Source: Daphnia pulex (taxonomy: Eukaryota > Arthropoda > Branchiopoda > Diplostraca > Daphniidae). From it: DNA of 64,000 bases. The notes beneath the pieces are model-generated. The model ran no database searches. It saw only the letters and a list, made by a program, of their open reading frames with translations, and was not told where the DNA came from. The stretch is taken from positions 7,874,001 to 7,938,000 of the forward strand of contig NC_060017.1 in assembly GCF_021134715.1 (NCBI RefSeq). Direction: 5' to 3'. The translations under genes were made by a program, and so were the position numbers. Shown here piece by piece: positions 36,740 to 47,059 of this stretch (positions are counted from its first letter, which is position 1; each line of letters opens with the position of its first letter).

Positions 36740-37340
36740 AAATAAACTGGTTTTGTATTCATTATTCCATGTGTTCTACACGTTGATCAGCCACATAGCT
36801 TTCTTGGCTGTCTATACAGTGCCACCCTATTGGACCGATTTCACAATCTGCACACACCAAATATTTATAGTTCCCAACCGTTTTAGAAATCCAACATTTT
36901 CAAATTGGAACATATCAGGTATCAGCCAAGATTTTGTGACAAAGCCAAAGTCTAGACCGATTGATCGATTCAACTCTGATGTCACGGTTGTCACCTTAGG
37001 CGAAAATCTATTTCGTTTCTTCAATCGATATTAAATTCAGAAAAAGAACTAAGTTGGTCAATAAAAGTGTAGTAGACATTGAGTATAGACAACAAGGGCG
37101 TTGTGCTGATTAATTCGTCATTCCCTCAAACTTTTCTTGCATGTGGCAGACGAAAATGGCACTTTTCGCGAATCGCTCAAGAAAGTGTATTTCCTTTTTG
37201 TATTTTTCGAATAACGCGAAATTGCGCTGTGCGACTAACAAGGACATGTACTTGTTTGTCCGCAGGAATTGTTCATATTGCAAAGGTGGAGCCAGTTACA
37301 TTGTCAGTCCCGAACTACCGATCGACGAAGATCGATCAAT
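36740..37340. other. Element interior with no named gene
   Basis: Two open stretches occur on the plus strand (36753-37034 and 37079-37393) but neither matches a family I know. The sequence joins the TBC1D20 and dynein fragments. Confidence 0.35.
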
Positions 37341-37357
37341 ATGACGGTTCCTCCAAA

Positions 37358-39948
37358 GATGGATCTTACCTGTGTTGTACGTCGACATGTTAAAGTACTG
37401 AGCAGGAGAAAATATAACTTCTCCGACGCTGTTTTCAACCCGCCACAATTTGTCGACATTTTCCCGGATCCGCAATTGACATCTTTGTTTAAGGTTTAAG
37501 GAGTAAAGAAATCGGAGTCCAATGCCAAGCTTGTGATGTTTCAGCACTTAATGTAAGTCAGTATTGAATTTAAATTTGTCAATAGCATTAGCTAATACAA
37601 AACGTATTGGAAAATTTAGATCAATACGGATTGCGCTACGACCGAGGCCCACGGAGTTTTCCACAAGGAAGGTGGATGGCCTCGCGATGTCAACCCGCAA
37701 GAAGCCGATCAAACGGCTCGCTACCGCAAAAAGATCGAGAAGGATGAAGCTTATTTATTCCCGTACTGTTCTACAACTTGGACATGTTGAATTGATATAA
37801 ATGTGAATAATGTTTATACTAATAAGTGCAAACAGATTTTGTTTACCCCCTTGTAGCAAATGGAACATTACATCAAGCAAAATAATGTATTTAACATCTA
37901 TGAGGATTATTTCACTGATTCTCCCGATATGTAGGATCATCAATTAATTTAATACTTTTGTTTTTATATTTCTGGATTGCTGAATTTTTATATTTCCAAC
38001 AGGCAAACGCCAGATCCAAATCCTCTGCGAACCCTTCATCTGCTAAAGGATCCGTCACCGATAAAACGCGCAGTCACTGGTCTTAGTTGGAGTCCCGATG
38101 TGGGAACCAAATTGGCCGCTGCTTATTCAGATCCTTTTTGGAAAAATCTGTTTGACCACAAAGAAAATGATTCTTACATCTGGAATATTGGTATTGACAT
38201 TTGCCGATATGAGAATGATATGTCTCTTTATTCAGCAGTATAACTTTGCAAGTAATAATTCCTTTCATGAATAGAAAGAGCTGTGCAACCAGAAATAATT
38301 TTACGCAGCATGAGTCAACTACGTTCCGTCTCGTTCAATCCGCGTGACCAACACATTTTAGCTGGTGGATCGATTTATGGCGCTGTGGGAATTTGGGACG
38401 TTCGTAAGAGTCAAGGTCCAGTTGAATGCGTCCCCATTGGTGTCGGTCATTCGGAAAGTGCCACTTCGCTTATTTGGAGCAATTCAAAGGCTGGAGTCCT
38501 GAGAATTCTTCTCAGCCTCTGGCGACGGCCAAGTAAAAACACGATAACAAATCATTTTGATTATTTCATCTTGATTATATGATTAACAATAATAGGTTCT
38601 TTGGTGGGACATGCGAAAATTAAATGCGCCAATAGACGCACTTTTACTGGAACCTAGTTCAATCCCTCGATCGGAAAGCGCTTTATCTGCTACTTGTCTC
38701 GAGTACGATCCTTCTATGCCAAACCGTGCCAAACAAATTCCTAGTTGGCACACGTCAAGGTGCTCATTTCTCAATTCATTTCACCTAAAAATAAAAAATG
38801 AATTGCCAATTTGCAGGTATTGTGATGAATTGCAACAGAAGAGCCCGAACAACAGCGGAGAGGATAAATGGATAATGTGCCAATACGAGGCACACTTGGG
38901 CCCAGTTCACGGTCTACATCGACACCTACATCTGCCCAAAATCTTTTTGACCGTTTTGGATTGGACCACGAATGTTAGGACCGAGGACATTCGCGATTCG
39001 CCCATTTTAACTTTAAAGTGTGTTCGCTTATGTCTATTGACAAGCAGATTCAAATAATAACTTGTTTCATACTCTGCTGCGTTGTAGGAATCAAAATGTC
39101 CAGTTACTGGACGGAGCGTGGAGTCACACACGGTCGTCCATCATATTCACTGCTGCAACAGACGGTGCTCTTTACCTGTGGGATATTCTCGCCCAGCGGA
39201 TCACTCCTACGTTATGCTCCCAGGTCATAATAGAAAAAATTTGATTAAAATGTTGACAATCATAAATTTTAAATGTATTAACCAGGTCAGCGAATCTCCG
39301 CTTTTAAGTTTGAGCACCCAGGAACACGGAAAAATCATGGCAGTTGGCAGCAAAGACGGACGGTTGTCCGTCATTCAAATAAGCGACAATTTGTCGACAG
39401 TAACCAAAAACGATAAAGTAGCGCTCACCTCGGTATGATAAGTTATAGCTGGAAGAAAATTTAAGTCTATATTAAGTCCTATAATCCAATCCACTGTTAC
39501 ACACAGTTACTGGAACGAGAAATCCGAAGAGAAAAGAATTTGGAACAGCGGACTAAAGACAGCAAGAGTAAACAAGGACCCAAAACTTCCATTTTCCACC
39601 TTGCGATTGCAACAGTGACCCAAGCGGCCAAGTTGCTACGCAAGGCTCATTGGGCGTTCAGAAACCTCCGTCTCCCATGTCCCATCACCTCGCTATCTAA
39701 AAAAATGTTTGATAGCTTGAAGGAGACACTCCAGGCACTTAATATTAATCAAGAGAATACAAGCGGCAAAGAAGTTAACGAAAGATCGGTTATTGAACCT
39801 TCGGCTGATATGTTGCCAGCCACTGATAAAACCGGAAGCCAAATCAACGTATCTGTCTCTCACGCTGCTCCAGTGGCGCCATTCGTTGATCAGACTCTGC
39901 AATCTTCCGAAGAGGCTTTCTTTGAAATTGAAACCATTGATCAGGTAT
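37358..39948 (+). pseudogene. Axonemal dynein intermediate chain 2 (DNAI2-type) copy, broken (captured)
   Basis: DNAI2 is a WD-repeat intermediate chain of outer-arm dynein in motile cilia. Pieces cover most of the protein: RKYNFSDAVFNPPQFVDIFP, EGGWPRDVNPQEADQTARYR (about 37670), IKQNNVFNIYEDYFTDSPDM, LLKDPSPIKRAVTGLSWSPD (38041), QLRSVSFNPRDQHILAGGSI, LWWDMRKLNAPIDALLLEP, YEAHLGPVHGLHRHLHLPKI, AATDGALYLWDILAQRITPT, SESPLLSLSTQEHGKIMAVG, and the tail SSEEAFFEIETIDQ (to 39945). Breaks: a shift near 37780 (LDMLN*), a shift near 38480-38530, TVLDWTTNVRTED where GDWTTNVWTED is expected, and a lost exon join near 39020-39100. Introns are kept, so it was captured as DNA. Confidence 0.78.
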
Positions 39949-40262
39949 AATATTTGAGTTATTTCGTTATGATATCAGAAAATGTCATGTACAACTTTAT
40001 TTGTTTTTAAATATGATCACAGGAAATACTTTCCCGTGGAATAGAAGAAAAACAATGAGTAGACGAATAACTAGTATGTATGAATCACCAATGATTTTAT
40101 TAATCCGATCCGCAATCAATATTTCCATTATTCAAATGTTCGTTTTTTTGGGAGAAGGGGGTATAATTAAGAGAGGTGTTGAGAAAGAGTGTTACAAGCA
40201 AGTAAATAAAAGTTGTAGGGGAATTAGAAGTAAAAAGCGGTAAAAAGTCATTGCATTCACAA

Positions 40263-40930
40263 GTCATTTCCAGGGATCCAGCTTTCGACTAAACCTCCTT
40301 TACTATTTTGTTCCGTTTCGAGACTATAAGTCATGCAAGCGGAGCCATCCCTATAAAATTTAAGATTTAGTGGAGAATGTCATTATTTAAAACAAATTTG
40401 TTTAAAGTAAGTACCTGTGTTCAATAGCTGCCACTATAAACCCATGGGATGATATGTCTGAGCAGAAAGTTGAGTAGGCAGTACGGCACGCAGTAAGACC
40501 ATGAGAAAATACAATTACAGGAAATCTTTGTTCATTGCATAGCTCAGCATCTAACGCTATAGGAATGTATGAATTTCCTGGCTCACATACATCACAATTA
40601 GTTGACTTTAACCTTCTGTTAAAAACAGGTACTTCATTTCTCTACACACCAAAGGCCCAGGATATCAGCTTCTTGCCAAAGAAAGGAATCATTCCTAGTA
40701 CTATGGTGTAATCTTCTACGTATTTTGGGTGGAGGAGCCAGCTTGCCCAACGGGAAGAATGTTCCTTTGGAGGAAAGAGGTAAATAGATTAACCACAAAA
40801 GTTCAGCAGCAATTTGAGAAAAGGTCGCTTACATATACATCTTTTATTTGACTAGGATAGTATACTCGAAGAAAGCAACCATCTCCCTTGCTGGGTCCAC
40901 CAGTCATTAAGTTGGTGCAGCCAACAACAT
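40263..40930 (-). pseudogene. Platelet-activating factor acetylhydrolase fragment (captured)
   Basis: The PAFAH2/PLA2G7 family removes the acetyl group from platelet-activating factor and oxidised phospholipids. Minus-strand pieces: GKYVVGCTNLMTGGPSKGDG with CFLRVYYPSQIKDV (40940-40840), CDVCEPGNSYIPIALDAELC (about 40600-40540), RFPVIVFSHGLTACRTAYST (about 40535-40476), HGFIVAAIEHRDGSACMTYS (about 40440-40330). The later GHSFGG active-site segment is absent, and stops interrupt the first piece, so no enzyme can be made. Confidence 0.75.
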
Positions 40931-40982
40931 ACTTCCCTTTATAATCAATAACAACAAAGTAAGTTGATTACATTTACAAAAC

Positions 40983-41545
40983 ACAATTCACCAGCAATTA
41001 ACTCTTCTCTGACTTTTGGAAAAAACAAACTGACAAGCAGACAACAGACAAGCAGACAACGCGAAACTGTTGATGAAATTTCCAGGTGCGTTCTTAAACC
41101 TGCAAATGCAACAAAGTTTGTACGCAATTAATAAATGTGGTTTTTCCTTTTTGTGCAGCATCACTATAATTCTCTAAATACAAAATAATAAATATCATAA
41201 TTAATTATTCATTCTAGTACGGAATATAAACAATTAAATATGACTAACTTTTTAATTAAAATGCTTAAGAACATAATTACTTGGGACTTGAATTACTTAT
41301 TGCTTTAATTACTTGTGAATTTATTTACTTGCAAAAGGGAATTACTTGTGTTGGTTAGCTAAATTACTTGTTGCCAGTATTACTTACTACCATAATTACT
41401 TAGCTGACAGAAAATAATTACTCATGAATTTTATTATTTAATTCCGTAATTACTTAAGAGAAAAATTACTTACACCCATAATTATTGATCTTATTTACTT
41501 AATACCCCAAGTGCTTGTGAAAATAATTACTTGATGCCCGGACTC
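40983..41545 (-). repeat. Right terminal inverted repeat
   Basis: About 563 bp, inverted relative to 35334-35943. The outer part carries about ten copies of TAATTACTT, the complement of the left motif. The inner part has TTCACCAGCAATTAACTC and AAACAAACTGACAAGC, matching the left repeat with a few changes. Confidence 0.85.
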
Positions 41546-41553
41546 AAGCCTTT
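41546..41553. repeat. Target-site duplication, right copy (AAGCCTTT)
   Basis: Exact repeat of 35326-35333, directly outside the right end of the element. Confidence 0.8.
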
Positions 41554-41875
41554 TACCTGCCTTATTTCTGTAGTGTTTAAAGCTACCGATGCTAGCGCTG
41601 AAGTTATTTCACTTTCTCCTTCTGTCAGAGTAATGAAGGAGCCTCTACTCTATTTTTTTGGAATGGGCAATGGAATGAACAAAAAATAAATAACGATCAA
41701 AATTGGAAAAAAAAGAGTATTGTATTATCAGCGAAAAGATAATTTTTTTTATGAGTAAAAAAAATCAGGAAAAAATTAAACAGGTAATGGGAGAGGAAAG
41801 TTAAATTTGGGAAATATTAGAGGGTGAACTGTTTAATTTTTTTAATTTCGCCTTTATTTCAATCTTCAATTTTAT

Positions 41876-44800
41876 TCAACGTCTTGCGCCACCCTGTTCT
41901 TTCCGCTCGCCCATATTTCTCAAAAGCCTTGAAGTTAAATCTAGAAAGAAATCAAAACAATAAATAAGGAAATATAATTTTAAAAAAATTTGAAATTTAC
42001 CTATAGTCATACCGCTTATGTAACCATCTACATTAGGAAGCGTGCAAACTGGGATCTCTTCCCTCTCCTCAGCCTGATAAAATCTAGCACGCTCCATCAT
42101 CTCTTCACCGCCAAAAATTGTAAAATCATCAATGACGCCCATTCCATTGGATCCGATGGTTATTTCCACTCCCTGAGAAATGTAAATAAACTTTTCTGTT
42201 GGTACTCCACATTTCTTAAGTTTACGCAAAAAATGCGCCTGTAACAAAAGAAGTTTTTTGTTATTATTATTTATTTCTATTCTATCGCTATTGTAACTAT
42301 TTTTACTCACATGGTTAGACAGTTTCCCAGTAAATTCACCAGGTCCATTAGTCACTATCCCAACCGCGCAACCATCTCTGTAATGATATGAGAAAATGTC
42401 CGTGATGTGGGAACCGGTCATATGTTGGCCCAAATCGGATCCGCGGACGTGATGAGTACAATCAGTAACCAAAGACAAAAGCGATCCATTGATTCCAACT
42501 TCTTCCACAATGTGTACTTCGAAATCAAGATTAAATTTTTCCTTTAGATAACTGAGAATTGCCCTAGAGTAAAAAATTTTTTATTATTACATTATTTAGA
42601 CATTTTTTTCAAACTTACTTTTTGTTATCTTCCACAGTTTGACGTAAGTTATCAAAAACTTCCTCTTTAATCGAAGCGCCACTGGAAGATCGTGATACCA
42701 AGACAAGGAATAGAATGGGGCAAGTTGCTAGAATTGGTCGCATTGGTGCCATAGACCATGTGTCGGAGACTGATTTGATTTGTGGACCATATTCATCGCA
42801 TGGGTCACATTCTTCAGTTATTTCAGTAACATTTTCAGCCGAATCCAAATGGCCATCGTTCTGACAGAACACGCCGTGTGGCTCTTTGTTGACGCAAATT
42901 TTTGAGATCACCCCATTCTTAAATATTTTAAACCCACTTTCCTTTTTAGGTAATGGGTATGATGGGGTAACGGACACTATATCAAAACAAATACATGTCC
43001 GATCACACAACATTGAAGAAAACAAAAATGGTAACTTACCTTTTTCCATGAAACTATTCATCATTGCCTCCTGATCTGGCGCTCCCGAGTTTTTCAAAGC
43101 TTTCGCCAAGAAAGAATCACAATCCATATCAATTGGAGACTGTGTTTTGGTGTAGACATTTCTTTTACTTTGTTCAATAATGTCATCCATTCTAAGGAGA
43201 GTAAAAAATAACGATAATTATTACTGCACTGATCGCGAAGACTGGACTATGACTATGAGGGAACGTGAAGAGCGGCTCACGGTTCCCCATGAACTGTCAG
43301 ACAGGCAAACAAAAAAATAAGCCGACGAACGGCACGAAAATAAATATAAAAAAAGGAAATCGTGCCACCTATAACACAATAAAACGATTGCAGCTCCACA
43401 GCTTTTATTTGTTGCAAAATTGTCTTTTGTTTAGCACAGGTGTATCAAATTGAATCAAACTATTGACAAACAAACAGACCGACTTACAACAACCAAGTAA
43501 CAAACATCCCAAATTAGCACGGGAAAACAAATTCACCAAACATAAAACAATGTCTTAGCGCCAGTCGGGGCCGAGGGAGAAATATTTACGTTCCGAATCT
43601 CCGTTTCCGAGCACAATACCTGACGAGAGTGTGTGTGTACAACACAACCGTGTCAGTGATTCCACTGAGGACTCACTTCCTGATATCAAATTTAATCTTC
43701 TAAATTAAGGTGGAGGCTCACACCATCAAGGCTAGTACGGACTTTTTTCTTTCACTACCCTTTTTTTTTAATATTTTGTCATGGAACAATGCAGAGATAA
43801 ACAACCAAACTAAAAGAAAAACGTGTATCACACATAACCACCCCCACAGCCGGCGTGGTGTCCCAGGATCTAAACTAACGTAGCCGGTGCTTCATTTCCC
43901 GTTGGGAAGCAACGGTGTTATACAGAGAATCCCCTCTCTCTCTCTTGCAGACGAATATAATGGTGGAAAACGTGTGGGGGGTGTTTGCATCGAAAAATAT
44001 TCCCTCCCTTCCTCAGTTACGATATGACCGTTCTCACCCATTCGACGAGATAGATGAAAATCCCTCACGATGAATCACACGAATTGCGGAAGCGCGCACG
44101 TGTGCCCTTCTATCCCAACGCCACGAACTGTCAATACGACCCATGAACCACTAGGTCAACAGAGACAATCGATCAATTGCGCACGACAGAAGCATAGAAT
44201 AAAATCGATAAGGAACAAGCGGCGAAAATACAAAATTTACTTTTCAGGAATTTTCGAAAACAAATCGGAATTTTTATTTCTTCTTTTGGACAAGCTGCAA
44301 GGATACGGACGACTGATAAACATAAAGATAATGACCCGAATTCTGCACATCCCGACGCCCAAAAACACCTGGCCTCTCTTCTTGCGTCTAACTTTACGCC
44401 TTGCTGCTCTCTTGGCTCTTTAAAAACTTTGCAATCAAAACAAGACAAAAGTATAATCCAACGGAAAATTTAGTCAAGTCGAGATGAATAACGACGACGA
44501 CGACGGAAGATAAAAATTCGATAACAAAAAGGTATCACGATGTACCAAATTATAAAAGTCACGAAATCGCAAAGGCTCGAACTAGATTTTCTTATCGGAA
44601 GATAACGAAATTTTCCTCTCTCCAGTCCGTTCTCACATCCAAAATAAAAAAAACAAGTTTCTTCGTTTACTCGTCTATAACTAACACACGAAAAATGAAA
44701 AAAGATGGCGACAATGGAGGACGTTGTCTCGTAACTGGAAAGGCTGTCCTGATCGCTTTCACCACAGACGAAGGTTATAAAATAAAAAACATAAACAACT

Positions 44801-46083
44801 AGAATGTGTTGTCAAGTTGCCATGAAAACATTGCTGCATCATTAAATGTTAACTATCTAATCGTTTTTTTTTCTTTTATTACACAAGTCAGTGTCGTAAC
44901 TATTGAAGAATGGCAAACTTGATTCTCTCATCATCCAAAAAGGTTTTTTTTTTCTTTTCCTTGGGTGCGGGCCATATCGATGGCCACTACACCAAATAGA
45001 GGAGAAAAAAATGGAATCGCCTCTAGCGGCCATTGTGAATCCTACAGAAAAAAAGAACATTCAAAAAAACAAAAGAAGAATGAAATTTTTTTTTCCAACG
45101 ACCGAATTCTCCTATGCTCTCGAAACGCATTCTAACCAGTTGAGCGAGAGGGTTCAAACATTTGAATTGCCAATTTAGCACGGGGGGGCACCGTCCGCCA
45201 TCTTGGGAGAGGCTTTATAAGCTAATTGAGGAAGAAGAAAAAAGAACCGGTTCGACTGATCCTTGTCTGAAAATGCAAAATGGCCACGTGTTTTTTTTAC
45301 CAGACACAAGGCCCGTAAATAGAAGTGGCCATTTGCATGCTGTGAAAAATTTTCGAATAAAAACCTATTATTTGTACAACTGCTGTATAGATTTAAAATT
45401 ACACTGGCCCAGCGTGCTTGCACATACGCAGATGGTGAGAGCAACCCCAATATGATACGAAATGCCACACGTTTTGAAGAAATACTAAGCTATGTTCGTG
45501 TTGCCATGATGATGGATTAGAAAACACACACGCTCTTAATCCTCCCGCTAACAATGCCACTAGTTAAAATCACCAACCCAACACACCAAACTATTCAGTA
45601 CAACCAAACTATTCAGTTATACCATCGATCCATCACGAACCCTAGCGACAAATAGCTGCCGCTATGTGATGTGTCATCATGAAATTAGAAACGCGATACC
45701 CAAGCCAGTACAAAAAAAGAGCAACCATTTCTAACGACACCCAGTAATGAATCATCAACCATGTAGTAATAGATACAGCTAAACAAAATGCAACGACATG
45801 TAAAAATTGTTTAAAAAAGAACTCACTTGCTGGAAATCCTCATCTCGTCGGTCACAGTTAAATTGACAGACATGTTGCTGTGCTCTGTGTGTGTTTCCTG
45901 GTCTCTTCGGGAAGGAATGTTTTCAAGACGCGTGTAAGTACTGCGGCACACAGCAGACGAGAAAAAAAGGCTGATGATGATGATTACGGTGAAGTAAATT
46001 AGCAAACGGTTGGGGAAATTAGACGTCGTCGAGTTGTTGTGAGTGTGTGAGAAATGGCTACTGTCACAACCGAATGCTTCCAA
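41876..46083 (-). CDS. Uncharacterised type II membrane protein, 440 aa
   Basis: Family not recognised. Six exons (46083-45827, 43191-43040, 42976-42619, 42563-42311, 42238-42001, 41940-41876) sum to 1323 nt with all phases matching. The N-terminus is hydrophilic with one membrane helix at about 28-47 (LLIYFTVIIIISLFFSSAVC), which fits a signal anchor with the rest outside the cell or in the lumen. The outer part has a CxxC (ECDPCDEY), a hydrophobic strand PILATCPILFLVLVSR, then EEVFDNLRQTVEDN, CTHHVRGSDLGQHMTGSHIT, GCAVGIVTNGPGEFTG, and GVIDDFTIFGGEEMMERAR. The mix of strands and glycine loops suggests a globular alpha/beta fold, possibly a hydrolase or vWA-like fold, but this is a guess. 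The first intron (43192-45826, 2.6 kb) holds no gene I can support. Confidence 0.68.
43192..45826 (-). other. Large first intron of the 440-aa membrane protein gene
   Basis: 2.6 kb, far longer than the other introns here. It has T/A-rich runs and a ctctctctctct run (43936). No exon, RNA gene or mobile element is recognised. It may hold an alternative first exon or promoter. Confidence 0.5.
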
Positions 46084-46644
46084 CTCAGGACTACAATTCT
46101 AGATCGCTACCTTCTTTTTCCCACAAAAAAATGTCGTCCAATCCGTGAGTTCTTATTGGTTTTCCTTTTTCCAGTTGCCGCGGGATTTGGACAGAAATGA
46201 CATCTAGTAACGATAACTAGCGTTACAAGCGGTGAAATTGCAAACTACATCGGAATCAGAACAACACAAAAATTGCTAGGTTATTCACAACAAACAGAGC
46301 TTTTAGATCAGTCATTTTCATAAATCAATGAGTATTATTCAATTTGGTTTAATAAAGCATTCAATCCTAAGTTCACGCGGATGATGAGCATGATAGCCCG
46401 ATGATGGACATAATAGATAAAAAAAATTACGGATTTTTGAGCTAAAAAGTTGTTTTAACATAATCTGACTTGAATATATATATTATCTCTGTGTGCAAAC
46501 ATTTGGTGCGACACATGTAGAGCCGTGGGAAAAAATTGTTTTGATATATATCATCTGTAGGTTTCGTGTGTATCCCTGAATATACGATAACTATATACAG
46601 TCGAGTCGTTGAACTGGTTTTCATTTTCCTTGGCGTCGTTAATA

Positions 46645-46969
46645 TTAGCCATTGAACGTCTGAATGATGACTTCCTCCATCAGCCACCCGTACGAAGTAA
46701 TTATAGTTCTTCGATCTTGCACAAGTATGTATAAATATATATAGCAAAAAAAGGAGTGATGTTGTGCGGCCACGTCTAAATCAGCGACAGGTTGGGCCAC
46801 TTCAACTGCAAGTGCCAGCGCTGTCAAGCACGCTAGTACAATCTGTTGATTAAAAGATGGAAAACAATTCAATATAACTGGAAGGATAAAATTGCAAATT
46901 AATCAGAACAGTTGAAATGTGTTCATCAAAAGAATAAAAATGAAACCAAAAGCTTACCACGACTTTCAT
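46645..46969 (-). CDS. Small secreted peptide, diverged relative of the 50-kb Gly/His-rich gene
   Basis: Exon 1 is only 12 nt (46969-46958, MKVV) and exon 2 is 46842-46645, giving 69 aa. The signal peptide is MKVVIVLACLTALALAVEVA. Then PVADLDVAAQHH matches the DADQDVAEQRY start of the 49871-50676 protein, and the gene has the same 12-nt first exon and intron phase, so the two are paralogs. After HHSFFCY the sequence loses all Gly-rich repeats and reads through what looks like non-coding DNA (tata repeats), so it may be a truncated copy. A TATA box (TATAAAAG, complement at 47046-47053) lies about 80 bp upstream of the ATG, which suggests it can still be transcribed. Confidence 0.55.
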
Positions 46970-47045
46970 GATTGCTCGGTTTTGCTGTTCTTCTGGTTGA
47001 GAATGTTTGGATGAGACTGTTGCTGTTGGCTCTCTTGTCCCGCGT

Positions 47046-47053
47046 CTTTTATA
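47046..47053 (-). promoter_or_regulatory. TATA box of small secreted peptide gene
   Basis: TATAAAAG on the minus strand, about 78 bp before the start codon at 46969. The paralog at 50.7 kb has the same box at a similar distance. Confidence 0.6.
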
Positions 47054-47059
47054 CCAAAT

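Larger units (their letters stand above)
35334..41545. mobile_element. 6.2-kb gene-capturing DNA transposon (Pack-TIR type, non-autonomous)
   Basis: The two ends are inverted repeats: left 35334-35943 (GGGATCCGGATACAAGTAAT...) and right 40983-41545 (reverse complement GAGTCCGGGCATCAAGTAAT...). They stay alignable over about 560-610 bp, including GTATTTAGAGAATTA, GCGTACAAACTTT, TTGCAGGTTTAA and GAGTTAATTGCTGGT. Both ends abut AAGCCTTT. Between them lie fragments of three unrelated host genes, TBC1D20 (+), DNAI2-type (+) and PAF-acetylhydrolase (-), all with introns. No transposase frame was seen. The long terminal repeats and cargo recall plant Pack-MULEs; an 8-bp duplication fits hAT, P, Merlin or Mutator-like elements, so the superfamily is open. 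Confidence 0.8.

Noticed and set aside
35334-41545. Inverted repeats as an assembly hairpin artefact
   Set aside because: The two arms differ by many substitutions and indels and end beside an exact 8-bp duplication, which fits transposition, not a false duplication.
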